Shown: positions 34,363 through 44,209 of the stretch, one piece after another
Layout of the letters: each line of letters opens with the position of its first letter
Numbering within the stretch: position 1 is the stretch's first letter
NCBI GenBank assembly: GCA_963766365.1
Contig: CAVXZK010000001.1
Location: forward strand, 186,001-250,000
DNA length: 64,000 nt
Source of the DNA: JALORV01 sp963766365
Lineage (GTDB): Bacteria; Pseudomonadota; Gammaproteobacteria; Burkholderiales; Burkholderiaceae_F
Reading direction: 5' to 3'
Program-made: the position numbers and the translations under genes
Notes under the pieces: model-generated
Told to the model about the DNA's origin: nothing
Database searches by the model: none
The model's input: the letters and a program-made list of their open reading frames with translations, nothing else

Positions 34363-35243
34363 ACTTAGAGTACTGCACGCTGGATGTGTTCACCGATCGC
34401 CGCTTCGGCGGCAATCCGCTGGCCGTCGTGCTCGATGCACGCGGAATCGACGACGCGACGATGCAGTCGGTAGCGCGCGAGTTCAACTACAGCGAAACGA
34501 CCTTCGTGCTTGCACCCGCCAACCCGGTGCATGCCGCACGAGTTCGCATCTTCACGCCCGGGGGCGAACTGCCCTTCGCCGGCCATCCCACCGTAGGAAC
34601 CGCGTTCGCACTCGCCTCGCTCGGCCGCATCGGTCCCGGTGTGCGCGACATTGTGTTCGAGGAAGGCGTGGGCCCAGTGCCAGTCAGCATCGATCGCCAT
34701 GCCGACGGGTCGATCTACGGCTGCACCCTCACCACCGCGCAGCCTCCGGAGCGGGTCGAGGTGATCGAGGACCTCGCTGGCGCGGCCGCGATGCTCGGCC
34801 TTGCCGCGAACGCGGTGCCGTCCCGACCCGAGGTCTGGTCCTGCGGTGTGCCCTTCCTGGTGGTGCCGCTCGCCACTGTTGACGCACTGTCCGCCGCACG
34901 GCTCGATCTCGAACGGTGGCACGCTCTGCTGGGTAACCGCAGCACGCAGAAGCTCTATCCGGTAGCCCGCAGCGGCGAGGCGAGCTGGCGTGCACGCATG
35001 TTCGCACCCGGATCCGGCGTGGCCGAGGACCCGGCCACCGGGTCTGCCGCGGCCGCGCTGGCGGGATGGCTCGCCGAACACGCCGGCAACGACGGCCCCC
35101 AGAACTGGGAGATCCAGCAGGGGCTCGAGATGGGCCGTCCGAGTGCCATTGCGCTTTCGTACGACCAGACCGGCGGCACCGCCTGTCGCGTTCGCGTCGG
35201 TGGCCGCGCCGTGATGGTCACCCGCGGTACGTTGTCGCTGTAG
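34359..35243 (+). CDS. PhzF-family isomerase/epimerase-like protein
   Basis: 294-residue protein of the PhzF/YddE (diaminopimelate epimerase-like) fold. Conserved features: FTDRRFGGNPLAVVLDA, FNYSETTFVLAP with the likely catalytic Glu, FTPGGELPFAGHPTVGTAFAL, and near the C-terminus GSGVAEDPATGSAAAALAGWL. ATG 34359 follows a GGAGG ribosome-binding site and overlaps the transporter stop by four bases. A real phenazine role is unlikely, as no other phz genes are present. Substrate unknown; linkage to the exporter suggests a small-molecule pathway. Confidence 0.9.
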   Translation: MNLEYCTLDVFTDRRFGGNPLAVVLDARGIDDATMQSVAREFNYSETTFVLAPANPVHAARVRIFTPGGELPFAGHPTVGTAFALASLGRIGPGVRDIVFEEGVGPVPVSIDRHADGSIYGCTLTTAQPPERVEVIEDLAGAAAMLGLAANAVPSRPEVWSCGVPFLVVPLATVDALSAARLDLERWHALLGNRSTQKLYPVARSGEASWRARMFAPGSGVAEDPATGSAAAALAGWLAEHAGNDGPQNWEIQQGLEMGRPSAIALSYDQTGGTACRVRVGGRAVMVTRGTLSL

Positions 35244-35247
35244 CGAG

Positions 35248-35715
35248 CTACAGCAGCGCGCGTCCGATCGTGGCCACCGCGGTGGTCACAATACCGAGTG
35301 CCAGGTTGGTGACGACCAGCTGGCGGATCGCGTCGAGGTTCGCCGCCGCCGTGGGCCAGTCGCTCGCCGCCACCGCGCGCTGCAATCGGGGGAACGGTGC
35401 GAAGCGGATATGCAGGAAGATCCCCATCATCGCGAGGCCGATCGCAAACATCACGTGCACGGAGACATGTGCGTTGGCGAATCCGCCGGCACCGAGAATC
35501 AGCCCGATGCCGCTGCCGAGGATGGCGATGATCGCGATCATCACCCAGAAGAAGAAGCGGCCCAGCGCCGTGGCGAGCAGCGGAAGTCGCTGCGGCGGCG
35601 GCAACTGACCCGCGGCTGCCGGCCGCACTGCGAAATGCAGCACAAACATGCCGCCGACCCAGATGACCACCCCCAGAAGGTGGATGAAGAGCAGCGTCGT
35701 ATAAACGAGCCTCAT
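35248..35715 (-). CDS. CopD-like small integral membrane protein
   Basis: 155-residue membrane protein with four predicted helices: LVYTTLLFIHLLGVVIWVGGMFVLHF, FFFWVMIAIIAILGSGIGLILG, VSVHVMFAIGLAMMGIFLHIRF and QLVVTNLALGIVTTAVATIG. Conserved His residues in helices 1 and 3 (FIHLLG, HVMF) fit the CopD / YdjZ-type group, some of which bind haem or copper; function is not known. It lies three bases after the parC stop on the same strand. Confidence 0.75.
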   Translation of the reverse strand: MRLVYTTLLFIHLLGVVIWVGGMFVLHFAVRPAAAGQLPPPQRLPLLATALGRFFFWVMIAIIAILGSGIGLILGAGGFANAHVSVHVMFAIGLAMMGIFLHIRFAPFPRLQRAVAASDWPTAAANLDAIRQLVVTNLALGIVTTAVATIGRALL

Positions 35716-35718
35716 GCG

Positions 35719-38052
35719 TTATGCCTCGGGCAATCGTGACAGAACAAACGGGGGTTTCAGCCTGGAATCAACCAGCTTGCCCTTGCGCGCACGGTGTCCG
35801 TGCTGCGCTTCCAGCTGAGCTCCGGCGAGCCTGACCTCGACCGGCTTGCCAGCGGAACCGCGCGTCGCGTGCAGCACCGCACCACTGGAGATCGGAAGCG
35901 CCGCCAGGAGTGTCTCGCCATCGTCAAGGTCCATCAGCGTGACCCCGCGCCCGCCGCCCACGAGCGCCTTGATCTCGCTGGCATCGAACACCAGCACGCG
36001 CCCCTTGGCGGACAGGCAGGCGATGAGCCGGTCGCTGGCGGCCTTGACTAGCTGCGGGCGCAGCGGCTCGGCACCCTCCTCGACCGTGATGAACTGCTTG
36101 CCGGCCTTCTGCCGGGACACCATGTCGCCCAGCGATGCCGCGAATCCGTAGCCATTGCTGGTCGCCAGCAGCAGGGGCGCATCCGGCGGGCCCGCGACAT
36201 AACTGACCAACTTCGTCCCGGCCTCAAGCTCGATCATCGAACTGACGGGTGCGCCGTCGCCACGCGCCGACGGCAGCTGCGCCACCGGCACCGAGTACAC
36301 GCGGCCGTTGCTGCCAATCGCGATCAGCTGGTCGACGCTGCGGCACTCGTACGCTTCATACAGCGCGTCGCCGGTCTTGAAGCCGAATTGCGCCGGATCA
36401 TGGCCGTGTCCGCTGCGCGCGCGCACGAAGCCTCTCTCGGAGACGATCACCGTCACCGGCTCGTCCAGCAGCTTGACTTCGACGGCCGCGCGCTCGGCCT
36501 CCTCGAGCAACGTGCGCCGTGCATCGCCGTACTTCTTCGCATCGTCCTCGATCTCGCGCGCGACCTGCTTGCGCAGCACGGCGTCCGATCCCAGCAGCTT
36601 GCGCAGTCCGCCCTCTTCCTTGCGCAACTCCGCCAGCTCCTGCTCGATCTTGAGACCTTCCAGTCGCGCCAGCTGCCGCAGCCGGATCTCCAGGATGTCC
36701 TCGGCCTGGCGCTCGGTCAGCTTGAACGCCTTGATCAGGTCCGCCTTCGGTTCGTCCGAGTTGCGGATCAGCCTGATGACCTTGTCGATATTCAGCAGAA
36801 CCGCCTGCCGGCCCTCGAGGATGTGGATGCGATCCTCGACCTTCTGCAGCCGATGCTGGGAACGACGGCGCACCGTGTCGACCCGGAACTCGATCCACTC
36901 CAGGAGGATCTCGTTGAGCGGCTTGCAGCGCGGCCGACCGTCGCGGCCGATCATCACGAGGTTGATCGGCGCACCGGCTTCCATGCTCGTTTGCGCCAGC
37001 AAGGTCCGCACGAACTCGTCGCGGTCGACCTTCGACGTCCGCGGCTCGAAGACCAGCCGCACTGCCGCATCCTTGCCGGACTCGTCGCGCACGGTGTCGA
37101 GCACCGACAGCATCAGTTGCTTGGTCTGCTGCTGTTCGGCAGACAGGGCTTTCTTGCCGGCCTTGACCTTCGGATTCGTGAGTTCCTCGATTTCCTCGAG
37201 CACGCGCTGCGCCGAGGCCGAAGGCGGCAGCTCGGTAACGACCAGCTGCCATTGGCCTCGCGCGAGTTCCTCGAACTCGTAGCGCGCGCGCACCTTGAGG
37301 CTGCCACGGCCGCTGGTATAGATGTCGCGGATGTCGCTGCGCGATGAAATGATCTGACCGCCGCCCGGGAAGTCCGGCGCCGGAAGCCTGGCCAGCACCT
37401 CGTCGATCGAAGCCTTCGGATTGCCCAGCAGCAACAGCGTGGCCGCCGACACTTCGCGCAGGTTGTGCGACGGGATCTCGGTGGCCATGCCGACCGCGAT
37501 GCCTGAAGCACCGTTTAACAGCACGAATGGCAGGCGTGCCGGCAGCAGACGCGGCTCCTGCGTCGAGCCGTCGTAGTTCGGCATGAAATCGACCGTACCT
37601 TCGTCGATTTCGTCGAGCAGCAGGCGCGCGATCGGCGTCAGTCGCGCCTCGGTGTAGCGCATCGCCGCCGCGCCGTCGCCGTCGCGGCTGCCAAAGTTGC
37701 CCTGGCCGTCGACCAGCGGGTAGCGCAGCGAGAAGTCCTGCGCCATCCGCACCATCGCGTCGTAGGCAGCCTGGTCACCGTGCGGATGAAAGCGGCCGAG
37801 CACATCACCGACGACGCGCGCCGACTTCACCGGCCGGGCCCCAGCCACCAGGCCCATCTCGTTCATCGCGAACAGGATGCGGCGCTGGACCGGCTTCTGG
37901 CCGTCGGCGCCGTCGGGCAGCGCGCGACCCTTGACGACCGAGATCGCGTAGTCGAGGTACGCGCGCTGCGCGAACTGGGCCAGCGTCAGCGAGTCGCTGC
38001 CATCGCCGTCGCTGCCGTTGCCGGTGGGAAATAGTGTCTGTTGTTCGAGCAT
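35719..38052 (-). CDS. parC: DNA topoisomerase IV subunit A
   Basis: 777-residue ParC, the breakage-reunion subunit of topoisomerase IV that decatenates daughter chromosomes. The catalytic Tyr133 is in MRYTEARLTP. The segment HPHGDQAAYDAM carries Gln94 at the position of E. coli Ser80 and Asp98 at that of Glu84, the two main quinolone-resistance positions. The long coiled region EQELAELRKEEGGLRKLLG and a C-terminal beta-pinwheel (from about residue 500) follow. Start ATG 38052. ParE is encoded downstream at 42221-44209 in the same direction. Confidence 0.96.
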   Translation of the reverse strand: MLEQQTLFPTGNGSDGDGSDSLTLAQFAQRAYLDYAISVVKGRALPDGADGQKPVQRRILFAMNEMGLVAGARPVKSARVVGDVLGRFHPHGDQAAYDAMVRMAQDFSLRYPLVDGQGNFGSRDGDGAAAMRYTEARLTPIARLLLDEIDEGTVDFMPNYDGSTQEPRLLPARLPFVLLNGASGIAVGMATEIPSHNLREVSAATLLLLGNPKASIDEVLARLPAPDFPGGGQIISSRSDIRDIYTSGRGSLKVRARYEFEELARGQWQLVVTELPPSASAQRVLEEIEELTNPKVKAGKKALSAEQQQTKQLMLSVLDTVRDESGKDAAVRLVFEPRTSKVDRDEFVRTLLAQTSMEAGAPINLVMIGRDGRPRCKPLNEILLEWIEFRVDTVRRRSQHRLQKVEDRIHILEGRQAVLLNIDKVIRLIRNSDEPKADLIKAFKLTERQAEDILEIRLRQLARLEGLKIEQELAELRKEEGGLRKLLGSDAVLRKQVAREIEDDAKKYGDARRTLLEEAERAAVEVKLLDEPVTVIVSERGFVRARSGHGHDPAQFGFKTGDALYEAYECRSVDQLIAIGSNGRVYSVPVAQLPSARGDGAPVSSMIELEAGTKLVSYVAGPPDAPLLLATSNGYGFAASLGDMVSRQKAGKQFITVEEGAEPLRPQLVKAASDRLIACLSAKGRVLVFDASEIKALVGGGRGVTLMDLDDGETLLAALPISSGAVLHATRGSAGKPVEVRLAGAQLEAQHGHRARKGKLVDSRLKPPFVLSRLPEA

Positions 38053-38125
38053 GGAGGTGGCGCACCCAGTGATGCCTGATGCGATTCTACGGAGCCCGCA
38101 CGGCCGGTGCCGGCCAGCAGGGGAG

Positions 38126-38962
38126 TCAGACGCGACAGCCGGCAGCGAACTCCATGTACAGCTCGCGCGCGCGCGTTGCCACCGGGCCGATCGGCAGTTC
38201 GCGCCCGCCGTACCGCGTGCACGGCATCACCTTGCCGTAATTGCCGGTATTGAAGATCTCACGGGCGGTGTCGAGTTCCGCCGGCTTCACGGCGCGCTGT
38301 TCCACGGCGATGCCGATGTCAGACAGCAGCTGGATCACGCGCGCCCGGGTAATGCCCGCCAGGAAAGTCCCGTTGGCCGCTGGCGTCACGACCGCGCCAT
38401 TGCTCGCAACGAAGAACAGATTCGCGGTGGCGAACTCGGCAACGTTGCCTTCGGGATCCAGCACAACGGCATTGTTGAACCCGGCCTCGGCCGCCTCACG
38501 CAACGCCCGTGCAACGTTGGGATACAGCGCGGACGCCTTGGCGTCAGTGGTCGCCGCCAGCGGTGACGGCCGACGGCGCTGCGACAGGTGCGCCGAGAAT
38601 CCCGCGAAGGGCGGCAACGGCGCGTCGAACACCGTCAGTGCAAACGCGCTCTTTTCCGGAACCAGCAGGCCGGCCGTTCCGAACACCAGTGGCCGGATGT
38701 ACAGGTCGGCATCGGCCGGGAAGCGGTGGATCCCTTCGATGGCGAGCCGCATCAGTTCGTCGATCGGCAGCTCGAGCGTCAGTCCCACCCGCCGTGCTGA
38801 GTCATAGGTGCGCTCGCAGTGCGCACGCAAGTCCGGCGCCATGCGACGGATCGAGCGCGCGCCGTCGAAGATCGTCGAAGCGAGCCACACGCTGTGATCC
38901 ATTGCACCGATCAGCGGGACATTGCCGTCGTGCCATGCGCCCTCGAAAAACGTCGTGTGCAG
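38126..38962 (-). CDS. Branched-chain-type (class IV, fold IV) PLP aminotransferase
   Basis: 278-residue class IV aminotransferase. The PLP lysine is Lys142 in TTDAKASALYPN, with Glu/GNVAEFATANLFF downstream as in the family. The first ATG (38902) would lose family-like sequence FFEGAWHDGNVPLIGA that lies upstream in the same frame. The frame is open back to a stop, and the only sensible start there is CTG 38962, six bases after AGGAG. I therefore propose a CTG start; it begins ten bases after the stop of the upstream EAL gene. Related to IlvE; substrate may be branched-chain or another amino acid. Confidence 0.85.
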   Translation of the reverse strand: MHTTFFEGAWHDGNVPLIGAMDHSVWLASTIFDGARSIRRMAPDLRAHCERTYDSARRVGLTLELPIDELMRLAIEGIHRFPADADLYIRPLVFGTAGLLVPEKSAFALTVFDAPLPPFAGFSAHLSQRRRPSPLAATTDAKASALYPNVARALREAAEAGFNNAVVLDPEGNVAEFATANLFFVASNGAVVTPAANGTFLAGITRARVIQLLSDIGIAVEQRAVKPAELDTAREIFNTGNYGKVMPCTRYGGRELPIGPVATRARELYMEFAAGCRV

Positions 38963-38971
38963 CGGAGTCTC

Positions 38972-41900
38972 CTAGTGCATGAGTGACCGCTCGCGACCGG
39001 TGCCACGGCGATCGATGAAAAGCCTGATGAAGTCGTCACCGGGCATCGGCCGGGCAAACAGATACCCCTGCGCGGCATCGCATCCCAGATGCTGCATCCA
39101 GGTCTGCTGCGCCTGCGTCTCGATCCCCTCCGCAGTGACGCTGATGCCCAGCGAGCGCGCCATCTCGATCACCGCCTTGACGATCGTCAGTGTGCGGGCA
39201 TCGCGCATGCACTCGACGGTGAAGCTTCGGTCGATCTTCAGCCGATGGATCGGCAGGTCGCGCAGGTGCGCAAGGCTCGAAAAGCCGACACCGAAATCGT
39301 CGAGCGCAAGGCGCACTCCGGCATTGCGCATGCGCACCAGGTTCTCGCGTGACACCGCCGATGTGTCGAGCAGACCGGTTTCCGTGACCTCGACCTCGAT
39401 CTCCGACGGCGCCACTTCGTAGGCGTTCAGCACGTCGAGCAGCCCCTCGACACAGCCGAGCTGGCGCAGCTGCACGCCGGACATGTTGATCGCTACAGGC
39501 GGCACGTCGAGTTGCAGATGGCGCCATTCCTGCCGCGCGCGGCACGCTTCGCGCAGCACCCAGTCGCCGAGGCCGACGATCAGGCCGGATTCCTCGGCGA
39601 TCGGGATGAACTCGGCGGGCGAGATGTCGCCCAGCTCGGCATCGCGCCAACGGATCAGCGCCTCGGCACCGATCATCTTGCCGTCGGTAAGCGACACCAG
39701 TGGCTGGTAGAACAGCTTGAAGTCGCGCGACTCGACCGCCTTGCGAAGCCGCTGCTCGAGCCGCAGCCGCAGGTCGACGCGACGCGCCACCGTCTGCGTA
39801 TAGAAGGCATAGGTGCGGCGGCCGCTGTCCTTCGCCTGGTACATCGCCGCATCGGCAGCGTTCAACAGCGAGTCGAGATCGATGCCGTCCTGTGGAAAGA
39901 AGCTGATGCCGACGGACGCCGTCACGGCGATCTCCATGCCGAGGATGCGCGCCGGCTCGCAGATCGCATCGATCAGCTTGCGCGCGACGTCGACCGCAGC
40001 ATCCGGTCGTTGCAGATCCACCAGCAGCACGACCAGTTCATCTCCGCCGCGACGCCCGAGCAGGTGCGGCTCGCCGACGACATCACGCATGCGGCTGGCG
40101 ACGATCGCGAGCATCTCGTCGCCCACGCGGTGACCGTAGCCGTTGTTGAGAAGACGGAAGTTGTCGAGATCGATGAACAGGAGCGAGCAGCGCTTGCCTT
40201 CGGCATAGGACGTCGCCAGGAGCCTCCCGGCGCGCTCGTCGAAGGTCTGGCGGTTCGACAATTGCGTGAGTGCATCGACCGTCGCGAGCCTCTCGATGCG
40301 CTCCTGTGCCCGGATCTGCTCGCTGATGTTCTTGCCGATTCCGCGGTAGCCGCGGAAGTTGCCTTCAGCATCGAACACCGGATCGCCGCTGGTCAGGTGA
40401 TAGACCAGTGAGCCGTCAGGCATCCAGCGACGGAACATCACGTCGCGGAACGGGCGGTGGGCCAGCAGCGTGGCGCGATGCTCGTCCCACGAGGACGGCT
40501 GGATCAGTTCGCCAGGCAGCTCCCAGCGGTGCTTGCCGATGACCTCGTCCTCGCTCAGGCCGAAGGATCCCCGGGCGCCCTGCCTCAGTACCGTGAAGCG
40601 CAGGCTGTCGTCCATTTCCCAGTACCAGTCGGACGAGAGCTCGGTCAATGCGCGGAACCGCGCCTCGCTGTCGGAAATGCGCGCGATCAGCGACTCGCGT
40701 TCGGTCACGTCCCAGGCCAGGCCGCGATAGCCGACGAACTCACCCCGCTCGAACACCGGCTGGCCGGCGAGCTCGTAATACGCGGTCTCCTCGCCGTTGC
40801 GCAGTTTCAGCTTGAAGTTTCGGAACGACTCGCGCCTTACGACCCGCTCGCGCAGCACCGACCAGTCGACCGGAAATGCCGGATCGATGTGCTCGATCTC
40901 CCAGAAGCGCCGATTCAGCGTCCATGCCGCGAAGCGCTCCTGCCGCGCCGGTTCACCGCGCACCGCGGTCACCCGCAGATCGGTATCCGTTTCCCAGTAC
41001 CACTCGGTCGCGAGCATGGTGAGCGCGCGGAATCGCTCCTCGCTGCGCCGCAGCGCTGCCAGCATGTCCTCGCGTTCGGTGACCACGCGCCCGGCACCGT
41101 AGTAGCCCTGGAACTCGCCCTTCTCATCGAAGATCGGCTTGCCTGTGACCGCGATCCACATCGGCGAGCCGTCGCCGCGACGGGCGCGGTACGTGAACCA
41201 GGGAAACGGCTGCCGCTGAGCGATTCGCGCCCGGTACTCCGCGTACTGGTTCGGGTCGGCCTCGAAACCGGGCATCTCCTCGCGGCGCTGCCCGAGCAGG
41301 CGGTCGGGCGCGGCCTTGACGTGCTCCTCCATCGCGGCGGAGAACTCGACGAAGCGGCCTTCGGCGTCCTGGCGCCAGAACCAGTCGTAGGTCAGCGCCG
41401 CGAGATCGTCGATCAGCTTGCGGCGCTTGCTGAGCTCGTGTTCGATGACCTTCTGTTCCGTGACATCGCTGCGGAAGCTGATGATTCCGCCGCTTGCCGT
41501 CCGGCAATCCGTCATCAGCAGCCAGCGCCCACGATGATGGCGCGCCACCTCGCTCACTTCCGAGCCGCTGCGACGGCGGCGTTCGCCATCGGCGATGAAG
41601 TCCACCAGCGTGCGTCCGTCGACGACCTCGGCCGGAGCGACTCGGTAGTACGCGACCATCAAGTCGCGGTAGCTGCGGCCGGGAACGAGCTGATCCTTCA
41701 GCTCCGAATACAGCGTGCGATAGGCTTCATTGCATCCGATCAGGACATCGCCGGCATCCCACAACGCGACGCCGACATTCATCGACTCGATCGACTCTTC
41801 CCACAGCCGTGCACGGTCACGCGCGCGGCGCTGTGCCCCCCGGACGATCACGATCCACGCGAGCACCAGCAGGCCCAGCACAAGGGCAAGCAGGCGCTGC

Positions 41901-42100
41901 GTCCAGACCAGAAGCGGCATCAGCATGGGGTTGGCGCTCTGCACGGCCTGAGGCAGCAGCCATGGCGCCAGGAGGCTCGCGAGCAGCGCCACCGTCAGCG
42001 CGCCGATGCACCAGCTCAGCCATGGTGTGGGTATGGCAATCGCTGCGTCGTTGGTGGGCGGCAGAACTGCGCTGCCGCCGGATGACTGCCCCTGTGTCAT
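38972..42100 (-). CDS. Membrane PAS/GGDEF/EAL cyclic di-GMP protein, predicted phosphodiesterase
   Basis: 1042-residue protein. Two N-terminal membrane helices (about residues 28-53 and 65-90) are followed by four PAS-type sensor domains, then GGDEF and EAL domains. The GGDEF motif reads RGGDEL and no upstream RxxD inhibitory site is visible, so synthase activity is doubtful. The EAL domain keeps GAEALIRW, DDFGVGFSSL, KIDRSF and EGIETQ, so it should hydrolyse cyclic di-GMP. Start ATG 42100 lacks a strong ribosome-binding site. It is the only cyclic di-GMP enzyme in the window. Confidence 0.93.
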   Translation of the reverse strand: MTQGQSSGGSAVLPPTNDAAIAIPTPWLSWCIGALTVALLASLLAPWLLPQAVQSANPMLMPLLVWTQRLLALVLGLLVLAWIVIVRGAQRRARDRARLWEESIESMNVGVALWDAGDVLIGCNEAYRTLYSELKDQLVPGRSYRDLMVAYYRVAPAEVVDGRTLVDFIADGERRRRSGSEVSEVARHHRGRWLLMTDCRTASGGIISFRSDVTEQKVIEHELSKRRKLIDDLAALTYDWFWRQDAEGRFVEFSAAMEEHVKAAPDRLLGQRREEMPGFEADPNQYAEYRARIAQRQPFPWFTYRARRGDGSPMWIAVTGKPIFDEKGEFQGYYGAGRVVTEREDMLAALRRSEERFRALTMLATEWYWETDTDLRVTAVRGEPARQERFAAWTLNRRFWEIEHIDPAFPVDWSVLRERVVRRESFRNFKLKLRNGEETAYYELAGQPVFERGEFVGYRGLAWDVTERESLIARISDSEARFRALTELSSDWYWEMDDSLRFTVLRQGARGSFGLSEDEVIGKHRWELPGELIQPSSWDEHRATLLAHRPFRDVMFRRWMPDGSLVYHLTSGDPVFDAEGNFRGYRGIGKNISEQIRAQERIERLATVDALTQLSNRQTFDERAGRLLATSYAEGKRCSLLFIDLDNFRLLNNGYGHRVGDEMLAIVASRMRDVVGEPHLLGRRGGDELVVLLVDLQRPDAAVDVARKLIDAICEPARILGMEIAVTASVGISFFPQDGIDLDSLLNAADAAMYQAKDSGRRTYAFYTQTVARRVDLRLRLEQRLRKAVESRDFKLFYQPLVSLTDGKMIGAEALIRWRDAELGDISPAEFIPIAEESGLIVGLGDWVLREACRARQEWRHLQLDVPPVAINMSGVQLRQLGCVEGLLDVLNAYEVAPSEIEVEVTETGLLDTSAVSRENLVRMRNAGVRLALDDFGVGFSSLAHLRDLPIHRLKIDRSFTVECMRDARTLTIVKAVIEMARSLGISVTAEGIETQAQQTWMQHLGCDAAQGYLFARPMPGDDFIRLFIDRRGTGRERSLMH

Positions 42101-42220
42101 GCGGAATTTCTGGTTTGTTGTCCGCCCTCGCGGCCGCGCGCAAGTATGCGCGCAAGGCACACCCCCAAAACAGACTTGTTCAGGGGAGGCAACCCGTCAA
42201 ACCACCGGTTCGCGTTGCTG

Positions 42221-44209
42221 CTAGACGTCGGCATCGACCTCGTGGCCGTGTTCCTCCAGCCAGGCGCGTCGCGCCTGGCTTTCGGCGCGGCCCATCAGCA
42301 TCGTCATCGTCGCGGCGGTCTTCTCGGCCGGGAGATCGCCGAGCCCGACACGCAGCATGCGACGCGTGTCGGGATTCATCGTCGTCTCCCAGAGCTGCTC
42401 CGGGCTCATCTCGCCGAGCCCCTTGAACCGCGCGATGCTCCAGGCCGACTCCTTGACGCCCTCGTCGCCCAGCTTCTCCAGCGTGGCGTCGAGCTCGGCG
42501 TCGTCGAGGCAATAGAGGCGACGCGCCGGGCGTTTGCCCTGCGCATTGACGTCAACCCGGAACAGCGGCGGCCGGGCGACGAAGATGTGACCGCGGTCGA
42601 CCAGTTGCGGGAAATGCCGGAAGAAGAGCGTCAGCAGCAGCACCTGGATGTGCGAACCATCGACATCGGCATCGGCGAGGATGCAGATCTTGCCGTAGCG
42701 CAGCCCCTCGAGATTCACGTCGTCCGACGGTCCGTGCGGGTCGACGCCGATCGCCACGGCGATGTCGTGCACCTCGGCGTTGCCGAACAGCCGATCGCGC
42801 TCGACTTCCCAGGTATTGAGCACCTTGCCGCGTAGCGGAAGGATCGCCTGGAACCCCTTCTCGCGACCCATTTTTGCCGAACCGCCCGCCGAATCCCCCT
42901 CCACGAGGAACAGCTCGTTGCGTGCAATTTCGGTCGATTCGCAGTCGGTGAGCTTGCCCGGAAGCACGGCCACCGCAGATCCCTTCTTCTTCTCGACTTT
43001 CTGTCCCGCCCGGGCGCGCGCCTGCGCCTGCCGGATCACCAGTTCCGCCAGCTGACGACCCTCGTTTGGATGCTGATTCAGCCAGAACTCGAAATGCGGC
43101 CGCACGAAGGAGGACACCAGCCGCAGGGCGTCGCGGCTGTTCAGGCGCTCCTTGATCTGGCCCTGAAACTGGGGATCGAGTACCTTTGCAGAGAGCACAA
43201 AGCTCGCACGTGCGAACACGTCCTCCGGCAGCAGCTTCACCCCCTTTGGAAGCAGCCCGTGCGCATCGACGAACGCGCGCACCGCGTTGAACAGCCCATC
43301 GCGCAATCCGGCCTCGTGCGTTCCGCCGGCCGGGGTCGGAATCAAATTCACATAAGACTCGCGGGTCACCGGGCCGTCCTCGGTCCAGACCACAACCCAG
43401 TTCGCGCCCTCGCCCTCGGCGTATGTCTGATCCTCCGCATCGGCGAATCCGCTCGACTCGAACGGAGGCAGCAGCGGATCGACGGGCAGCGAGGCCAGCA
43501 GATACTCGCGCAGGCCGCCCTCGAAGCGCCAGTGCTGGACTGCTCCCGTCTTCTCGATCGTCAGCGTGACTTTCGTACCGGGCAGCAGCACGGCCTTGCT
43601 GCGTAGCAGGCGTTCCAGTTCATCAACCGGCACCTGCGGCGAATCGAAATACTTGGCGTTCGGCCAGGCCCGCACGCGCGTGCCTGTCCCTTTGGCCAGG
43701 CCCTTGGCCGCCGCCGATCGCAGCGGCTGGCTGACCTCCCCGTCAGCAAAGGCGATCGTGTGCAACTTGCCATCGCGAAAGACGGTGACATCGAGCTTCG
43801 CGGACAGCGCATTCGTCACGGACACGCCGACGCCATGCAACCCGCCGGCGAACGAGTATGCACCGCCGGCGCGCTTGTCGAACTTGCCGCCGGCATGCAG
43901 GCGCGTGAACACAATCTCGACGACCGGCGCCTTTTCCTCCGGATGCAAACCGACCGGGATGCCGCGCCCGTCGTCTTCGACCGTGACGGAGCCGTCCGTG
44001 TGCAGGGTGACGTCGATGCGATGCCCGAAGCCGGCCAGGATTTCGTCCGAGGCGTTATCGATGATCTCCTGAACGATGTGCAGCGGGCTGTCGGTACGCG
44101 TGTACATGCCCGGGCGCTGGCGCACCGGCTCCAGACCCTTGAGTACGCGGATCGATGCTTCGGCGTAATCGCCGGCGCGCCGCGTTTCACTGCGTGGTTT
44201 GCCTTGCAT
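42221..44209 (-). CDS. parE: DNA topoisomerase IV subunit B
   Basis: 662-residue ParE, the ATPase subunit of topoisomerase IV. GHKL ATP-site motifs are Asn52 (EIIDNASDEIL), DDGRGIPVG near 79-87 and GGLHGVGVSV near 122-131. The TOPRIM motifs EGDSAGGSAKMGRE and DADVDGSHI are intact. I chose ATG 44209; the open frame continues to 44617 through the antisense of the tRNA gene and is not coding there. It runs in the same direction as parC, with two genes between. Confidence 0.96.
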   Translation of the reverse strand: MQGKPRSETRRAGDYAEASIRVLKGLEPVRQRPGMYTRTDSPLHIVQEIIDNASDEILAGFGHRIDVTLHTDGSVTVEDDGRGIPVGLHPEEKAPVVEIVFTRLHAGGKFDKRAGGAYSFAGGLHGVGVSVTNALSAKLDVTVFRDGKLHTIAFADGEVSQPLRSAAAKGLAKGTGTRVRAWPNAKYFDSPQVPVDELERLLRSKAVLLPGTKVTLTIEKTGAVQHWRFEGGLREYLLASLPVDPLLPPFESSGFADAEDQTYAEGEGANWVVVWTEDGPVTRESYVNLIPTPAGGTHEAGLRDGLFNAVRAFVDAHGLLPKGVKLLPEDVFARASFVLSAKVLDPQFQGQIKERLNSRDALRLVSSFVRPHFEFWLNQHPNEGRQLAELVIRQAQARARAGQKVEKKKGSAVAVLPGKLTDCESTEIARNELFLVEGDSAGGSAKMGREKGFQAILPLRGKVLNTWEVERDRLFGNAEVHDIAVAIGVDPHGPSDDVNLEGLRYGKICILADADVDGSHIQVLLLTLFFRHFPQLVDRGHIFVARPPLFRVDVNAQGKRPARRLYCLDDAELDATLEKLGDEGVKESAWSIARFKGLGEMSPEQLWETTMNPDTRRMLRVGLGDLPAEKTAATMTMLMGRAESQARRAWLEEHGHEVDADV

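Noticed and set aside
40457..42085. 542-codon plus-strand open frame opposite the PAS/GGDEF/EAL gene
   Set aside because: No recognisable domain; shadow.
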